NCBI GenBank assembly: GCA_002453155.1
Contig: DKGG01000039.1
Location: forward strand, 124,001 to 188,000
Length of the DNA stretch: 64,000 bases
DNA from: Bdellovibrionaceae bacterium UBA6776
GTDB taxonomy: Bacteria; Bdellovibrionota; Bdellovibrionia; Bdellovibrionales; UBA1609
Direction of reading: 5' to 3'
Under the pieces are notes generated by a model that saw only the letters and a list, made by a program, of their open reading frames with translations, searched no databases and had not been told where the DNA came from. Below, in pieces: positions 59,963 to 64,000 of this stretch (within the stretch, counting starts at the first letter, position 1; each line of letters opens with the position of its first letter). The translations under genes were made by a program, and so were the position numbers.

Positions 59963-60616
59963 CTAAGATTTTTGAAATGTTCGAGTGGTCAAATCGAAGA
60001 TGTTTGTGAGATCTGAAAATCGATCCATAGAGATGATGGATCTCGGGTCTTTTAGTTTTCCCAACCCGTATTTTGCAAAGATAAATTTCACGTTCGCTTT
60101 TTGGCAGGCCTCAAAATCCCAATGAGTGTCTCCCACATAAAAGGGGCACTTCATTTGGTGCTTCTTAAGGATCATTTTTAGATTTTCAGACTTGGGCTTT
60201 AAGGTCATTCCAAAGCACAGGGAATCTTGAAAATACTTTTGTAGGGGATGGTGATTGAAGAAGGCCTCTAGATACCAGGTTTGGCAATTGCTGACCAAAT
60301 AAAGAGGAAAATGTGTTGAAAGTTTTTTAAGCGTTTCTTCCACCTCGGGATAAAGAATGCCACCGAATTTTTGAATGAAATAAATTTCATTCTTTTCTAA
60401 TTCTTCAATCAATTCTGGCGTTGCGGAGTCACCGAACAGATTCTGAATGCATTCTTCAAAAGGCAATCCAATGACAGATTTTAAATCTTCTGGAGCCACA
60501 GACCTTTTCAAACTAAAATTTTCTGCAGTCTTGGACCACGCTTTGGAGCTAGAATCTGTAGCGTCCCAAAGCGTTCCATCCAAATCAAAAATTATTCCAT
60601 CTACTTTTTCAGCCAC
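59963..60616 (-). CDS. HAD-superfamily phosphatase
   Basis: A 217-residue enzyme with HAD motif I DLDGTLWDATD, motif II SNCQTW and motif III-IV YVGDTHWDFEACQKA, so a phosphatase of the Gph/YjjG group. The cap is alpha-helical. Substrate unknown; phosphoglycolate or a nucleotide are usual. The GTG at 60616 is preceded by AGAGGA. Confidence 0.85.
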   Translation of the reverse strand: MAEKVDGIIFDLDGTLWDATDSSSKAWSKTAENFSLKRSVAPEDLKSVIGLPFEECIQNLFGDSATPELIEELEKNEIYFIQKFGGILYPEVEETLKKLSTHFPLYLVSNCQTWYLEAFFNHHPLQKYFQDSLCFGMTLKPKSENLKMILKKHQMKCPFYVGDTHWDFEACQKANVKFIFAKYGLGKLKDPRSIISMDRFSDLTNIFDLTTRTFQKS

Positions 60617-60764
60617 AACGTCCTCTTGATCTGTTTAGACTGCTTAAGCGCATAACGAGCTCTTTCCTTCATACCATTAGAATCTCATCCCTGCGCCACT
60701 TTTTGTTGCAGTCTACATTTAAAATGCTAACTTTGTTTTTGAAATACCTTTGAGGTGCTGATTT

Positions 60765-61391
60765 ATGAAAATTCTAATTTTGGTCTCCTTGTTTTTTGTG
60801 ATTTCCTCTTGTGCCACCCTTTCTAAGGAAGAGTGTGTGACCATGGATTGGGAGCAGCGAGGAAAAGTGGACGCCCTTGAAGGAAAGACTTCTGATGTGT
60901 TTGTGGATTACACGAAAACCTGTGCAAAGCATGGAATTCAACCGGCCCAAGAAGGATATATGAAGGGGCGTGCAGAAGGTCTAAAGCACTTTTGCACCTA
61001 TGAAAACGGACAGCAGTTTGGATTGAAGGGAAACAACTATGAAGGCGTTTGTCCTATGGAAATGGAACCCGCCTTTATGAGGGGTTATGAGATCGGTCGC
61101 AAAGAATTTTTGCTCAAGGTCAAAGAACAGGAGCTGAAAGAACGGGAAGAAGAATTGAAGCGCAAAGAAGAAGAGGCTGAGGCGCATCACGCCATATTGA
61201 CGCGAATCCAAACACGGCAGTGTAGCTTAGACTCTGATTGTGACATTGATGGAGATTGCAGCTTTGGAAAGTGTAAGAATTCAGGCGCGTCTTGTACCTT
61301 TGATTCTGATTGCACGATCGAGGGAGATTGTTCATCAGAAACCGTTTGTGCGAATGGCGACTGTGCATCGGTGAACACCTGCCACTATTGA
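60765..61391 (+). CDS. DUF2799-like lipoprotein with two Cys-rich repeats
   Basis: A 208-residue lipoprotein (lipobox SSC, Cys16). The N-terminal ~110 residues (WEQRGKVDALEGK, MKGRAEGLKHFCTYENGQQFGLKGNNYEGVCP, FMRGYEIGR) match the DUF2799 pattern. A charged coiled coil (LKVKEQELKEREEELKRKEEE) follows. The tail is a duplicated cysteine-rich motif, CSLDSDCDIDGDC and CTFDSDCTIEGDC, both ending with further Cys. These would be disulfide-linked outside the cytoplasm. I do not know this combination. The start is supported by a GAGG site. Confidence 0.7.
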   Translation: MKILILVSLFFVISSCATLSKEECVTMDWEQRGKVDALEGKTSDVFVDYTKTCAKHGIQPAQEGYMKGRAEGLKHFCTYENGQQFGLKGNNYEGVCPMEMEPAFMRGYEIGRKEFLLKVKEQELKEREEELKRKEEEAEAHHAILTRIQTRQCSLDSDCDIDGDCSFGKCKNSGASCTFDSDCTIEGDCSSETVCANGDCASVNTCHY

Positions 61392-61445
61392 TTGGAATTT
61401 AAAAAAATCAATTTGGCTCGAGACAATTCGGGCGGATGAGTTATT

Positions 61446-62048
61446 TTAATTTTTCTCAGACCACTCAATCTTTAAATCTAAACAAGAATCAATTTCTCGG
61501 TCAGGCTTCATGTCACCTACTCTGTAAACCATCATTTTACGTCGTAGCTCTTTTGGAAAATAGGTGAGATGAACAAGAACACCAAAAATATCTGTGACCT
61601 CCATTGAGGTGATGACAAATCCATATTTGAGTTTAGGAATGATAATTTCATTGTTGGTTGAGCTGTGGCGGCTATAGATCTTTTGAAATCCCTTTTCCAC
61701 AGCAATTTTCACAGTCTCAGTGAGTAAAGCCGTGTAGAGTCCTTTTCTACGGTGATCTGGGAGAACAGCTGAATTTCTCATATAAAAAGTTTCTGAGGAT
61801 TCCTGGTGTCCTGTGGACCAACCCACAAACTTGTCTTCAAAGAATAAACCAAGATTCAAACAAAAGGGTGCGCCCATGGACTCTCTAAGAGATTTAGCCT
61901 TTTCTTTTTCTGTATCACTCAGCCATTGATACACGCGAAAAATCTGAGAGTTGTCATCGAAGATTCGAGAGGCATGATCTTTCCAAAGAGGTAAAAACTC
62001 CTGATCAGTGAGTTGCCTAATTTCATATCCGGAAGGAAGTGATTTCAT
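61446..62048 (-). CDS. GNAT-family N-acetyltransferase
   Basis: A 200-residue protein. A GNAT core is clear: FEDKFVGWSTG-type strand then FYMRNSAVLPDHRRKGLYTALL, where RRKGLYT is the acetyl-CoA loop (Q/RxxGxG/A), and QKIYSRHSSTNNEIIIPKLKYGF near the end. Substrate is unknown. The gene ends on the left of the putative island boundary and starts 100 bases before the attachment core, so it is the last chromosomal gene by this reading. Confidence 0.8.
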   Translation of the reverse strand: MKSLPSGYEIRQLTDQEFLPLWKDHASRIFDDNSQIFRVYQWLSDTEKEKAKSLRESMGAPFCLNLGLFFEDKFVGWSTGHQESSETFYMRNSAVLPDHRRKGLYTALLTETVKIAVEKGFQKIYSRHSSTNNEIIIPKLKYGFVITSMEVTDIFGVLVHLTYFPKELRRKMMVYRVGDMKPDREIDSCLDLKIEWSEKN

Positions 62049-62148
62049 ACATAGAAGTTTTTAACGAATAAGGAATTGGGGTAAAGAAAATTTCCGACCA
62101 GAAGCGTTCAGTCAAAAAAGTGTGAGGTCGAATTATTTTAATTGATGT

Positions 62149-62162
62149 TGGCGGAGAGGGTG
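62149..62162 (-). other. putative attachment core: 3' end of tRNA-Ser
   Basis: TGGCGGAGAGGGTG; on the minus strand CACCCTCTCCGCCA. That is the CCA end, discriminator G, the seven acceptor-arm bases CCTCTCC and the end of the T-arm of a bacterial serine tRNA. Homology stops here, and no tRNA body follows. Its position 156 bases before the integrase start fits an att remnant. 14 bases is short, so chance cannot be wholly excluded. Confidence 0.65.
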
Positions 62163-62220
62163 CCCTCCGTGTCATGTTTTTCTAAGTTCGTGGAAGTTCA
62201 CTCCATTGTCGTTTCATTGA

Positions 62221-62303
62221 CAACCCACGAGCCGATTGTTTGTAGTCGTTCCATCAAGACCCGTGAAAACCACCCCAATGTTGTGGGTTGGTTTGTGGGT
62301 TGG
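62221..62303. repeat. GTGGGTTG/CAACCCAC repeats between att core and integrase
   Basis: CAACCCAC at 62221-62228 and two direct copies of TTGTGGGTTGG at 62281-62291 and 62293-62303, i.e. 12 bases apart. Such spaced repeats beside a tyrosine-integrase gene are typical of arm-type binding sites. They also overlap the region that must hold the integrase promoter. Confidence 0.45.
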
Positions 62304-62318
62304 AAAGCAGAGGAACGC

Positions 62319-63593
62319 ATGCGGCGATCTGGTTTGAATGTGTTAGCCATACAAAAAATGAGTAAAGCCGGTAGATATGCCGATGGAAACGGTCTCTATC
62401 TTCAAATCACCAAAACAGGAACTAAATCTTGGATTTTTCGATTTATGTTGAATGGCAAATCTAGAGAAATGGGTCTTGGATCTGTGACTGCATTGAAATT
62501 GGCGGATGCGAGACAGATGGCGGTAGAGTACCAAGGGCTCCTATTGAAGGGAATAGACCCTATTCACGAAAGAGATGCCAAAAAGAAGAAGCAGGCACTA
62601 AATGAGGCGAGGACAACCACCTTTGAGGAGTGTGTGAAAGGTTACATTAGTGCCCATTCACCCAAATGGAGTAACCAAAAGCATATAAATCAATGGAAAA
62701 GCACCCTTGCGACCTATGCGAGCCCAGTCATTGGAAACCTTCCTGTCGGGTCAATTGATACGGATCTCGTTATGAAGATCTTAGACCCCATTTGGGGAGT
62801 GAAGACTGAGACGGCTAGCCGAGTAAGGGGTCGAATCGAAGCGGTTCTTGATTGGTCCACTGTGCGCCAATTTCGATCGGGAGAAAACCCGGCTCGATGG
62901 AGAGGTCATTTAGATAAGCTTTTGCCGAAGCCTACTGAGGTTTCCAGAGTGAAGCATTTCGAAGCTTTACCAATTGAGGACATTCAAGAGTTTATGTTTA
63001 ATCTTCGGTCCCAGGAGGGCCTCGCCCCACAGGCCCTTGAGTTCTTAATACTTACAGCGAGTCGTACGAGTGAAGTGTTGCACGCAAAATGGTCAGAATT
63101 CGACATTGAGAAATCAATATGGACGATTCCCCCAGAACGTATGAAGCACCGAAAAGAACATCGGGTTCCTCTTTCGGATCGATGTGTTCAAATACTGAGG
63201 AATGTTCTAGAAAGTAACGAATTATACGAAATTAACGAATTGGTCCAATTTGGCGACTTTGTTTTCCCAGGCCAAATAATTGGCAAACCACTCTCAAGTG
63301 CAAGCCTTAGGCAAATCATCAAGGAAAGAATGAATCTCAAAATCACGGTGCATGGGTTTCGTTCAACATTTAGAGATTGGGCGTCTGAGTACACAAATTA
63401 CTCCAGGGAAACAGTCGAAATGGCCATGGCGCATACAATAGAAAGCAAGGTAGAGGCCGCATATCGCAGGAGAGACCTTTTTACGAAAAGAAAGAGCTTA
63501 ATGGCTGACTGGGAAAAATTTTGTGGTAGGACACCCTCAAGACAAAACAAGGTTGTGGAAATGAAGCCGAGAGTATTTCGAGAGGTAAAATGA
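62319..63593 (+). CDS. int: P4-type tyrosine recombinase integrase
   Basis: A 424-residue integrase. The N-terminal arm-binding domain (DUF4102: GRYADGNGLYLQITKTGTKSWIF and GLGSVTALKLADAR) is followed by a core-binding helical region and the catalytic domain with Arg249, His345/Arg348 (HGFRSTFRDWA), His372 and nucleophile Tyr382. All five catalytic residues are seen, so it should be active. ATG 62319 is chosen because AGAGGA lies at 62309-62314; the longer frame reaches back through the att core and is not credible as protein. Its stop overlaps the next gene (ATGA). Confidence 0.92.
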   Translation: MRRSGLNVLAIQKMSKAGRYADGNGLYLQITKTGTKSWIFRFMLNGKSREMGLGSVTALKLADARQMAVEYQGLLLKGIDPIHERDAKKKKQALNEARTTTFEECVKGYISAHSPKWSNQKHINQWKSTLATYASPVIGNLPVGSIDTDLVMKILDPIWGVKTETASRVRGRIEAVLDWSTVRQFRSGENPARWRGHLDKLLPKPTEVSRVKHFEALPIEDIQEFMFNLRSQEGLAPQALEFLILTASRTSEVLHAKWSEFDIEKSIWTIPPERMKHRKEHRVPLSDRCVQILRNVLESNELYEINELVQFGDFVFPGQIIGKPLSSASLRQIIKERMNLKITVHGFRSTFRDWASEYTNYSRETVEMAMAHTIESKVEAAYRRRDLFTKRKSLMADWEKFCGRTPSRQNKVVEMKPRVFREVK

Positions 63594-64000
63594 ATAGAGA
63601 CAAGCAGGTGACTCTTACGGTTACTACAGGCTGCGCGAAGTCTGTGGGATCACATCTTCACAACACCAGTCTTATGGCGGGAGAGCAACTTGTACTCGGC
63701 GCTATTGGAATTGACCTCCAAAAAGGTGCATCACGCAAAAGAATAGATTCATCTAGAGTTTCTATCAAAATCGAAAGGAATTCTGCCGAAGTCCTTCTGA
63801 CATTTATCTCTATTTTATTCCTCGATAAGAAATTTTTAGGGGGCGAGTCAGTGGATCACTTTAGGGAGATGTTCAAAGCTCTCGCTTTTGCTCTCAATCC
63901 AAAGCGCCGGACCAAAATTTCTCCAAGTAATATTCCCGAAAAGATCGAATCAATGGAGAAGAGATCTGAGTCCTACGATGAATCTTGGGTAAATGAATTG
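63590..64000 (+). CDS. unknown protein, partial (3' end outside window)
   Basis: 137 codons are open from ATG 63590 to the window edge; ATGA overlap with int means translational coupling. The predicted protein is soluble and mildly basic, with LTVTTGCAKSVGSHLHNTSL near the start and VSIKIERNSAEVLLTFISILFLDKKF in the middle. I recognise no domain. Being locked to the integrase, it is probably part of the element's core functions (excision factor, regulator or replication) but no motif shows which. Confidence 0.55.
   Translation, partial: MNRDKQVTLTVTTGCAKSVGSHLHNTSLMAGEQLVLGAIGIDLQKGASRKRIDSSRVSIKIERNSAEVLLTFISILFLDKKFLGGESVDHFREMFKALAFALNPKRRTKISPSNIPEKIESMEKRSESYDESWVNEL

Larger units (their letters stand above)
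62149..64000 (+). mobile_element. left end of a tRNA-Ser-targeted integrated element (partial)
   Basis: The tRNA-derived core, arm-like repeats, a P4-type integrase and an unknown overlapping gene are contiguous and run out of the window. Boundary and type are inferred: the left border is set at the core, and the right border with an intact tRNA-Ser is not visible. Whether it is a genomic island, prophage satellite or integrative element cannot be told from 1.85 kb. Confidence 0.65.

Noticed and set aside
62149..62162. A serine tRNA gene
   Set aside because: Only the last 14 bases match; the T-loop, anticodon arm and body are missing on the adjoining sequence.
62142..62318. Integrase N-terminal extension back to 62142
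   Set aside because: It would run through the tRNA-derived core, has no ribosome site, and the DUF4102 domain begins after ATG 62319 with a proper AGAGGA.
1..64000. CRISPR arrays, rRNA operons and insertion sequences
   Set aside because: No regularly spaced direct repeats, rRNA segments or transposase genes were seen in the window.

Overview
The window reads as chromosome of a free-living or predatory Gram-negative bacterium. It has MreB, an LpoB-type peptidoglycan activator, many lipoproteins with classical lipoboxes, a caa3-type cytochrome oxidase, the PrkA/YeaH/SpoVR trio and PhaR. Dense packing, many GTG/TTG starts, lipoproteins and L,D-transpeptidases suggest Bdellovibrionota (Bdellovibrio-like). 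That is inference from gene content; there is no rRNA here to confirm it. No complete tRNA, CRISPR array or insertion sequence was seen.

Layout. 1-8144: a secreted M3-like metallopeptidase cut by the window edge, glpD, mreB, then an overlapping sigma-like / anti-sigma-like / histidine kinase run. 8184-15595: envelope genes (small secreted protein, RadC-like JAB protein, LpoB plus its COG3014 partner, PhaR, a TPR lipoprotein and a LolB-like lipoprotein). 15758-20417: prkA-yeaH-spoVR. 20420-24901: membrane protein, outer-membrane beta-barrel, a long inverted repeat, a GcvH-like protein lacking the lipoylated lysine, glnA and glnB. 25017-29906: trmL, secA, two unrecognised genes and a BamE-like lipoprotein. 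30080-36921: aerobic respiration block (cytochrome c, SCO, CtaC-D-E-F, CtaB, CtaA).

36930-44841: TraB/GumN-like protein, divergent maiA and fumarylacetoacetase-family genes (end of tyrosine breakdown), purN and a complete Liv branched-chain amino acid ABC transporter. 45043-58724: L,D-transpeptidase, the tesA-ybbA-ybbP-type operon, lysC-lysA (lysine/DAP) overlapping a second L,D-transpeptidase tail to tail, a divergent kinase/regulator pair, beta-carbonic anhydrase, arginase, a beta-CASP nuclease and a small P-loop protein. 58727-62048: lipoproteins, a HAD phosphatase and a GNAT protein.

At 62149 a 14-base copy of the 3' end of a serine tRNA (minus orientation) lies just ahead of a P4-type integrase. 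I read this as the left edge of an integrated element that runs out of the window; an intact tRNA-Ser would be expected at its far end. Other points of interest are the lysine-less GcvH, the ~130-bp inverted repeat beside it, a 20-bp dispersed repeat between or after gene ends, and three strong promoter-like sequences placed so close to their start codons that the mRNAs would be leaderless.
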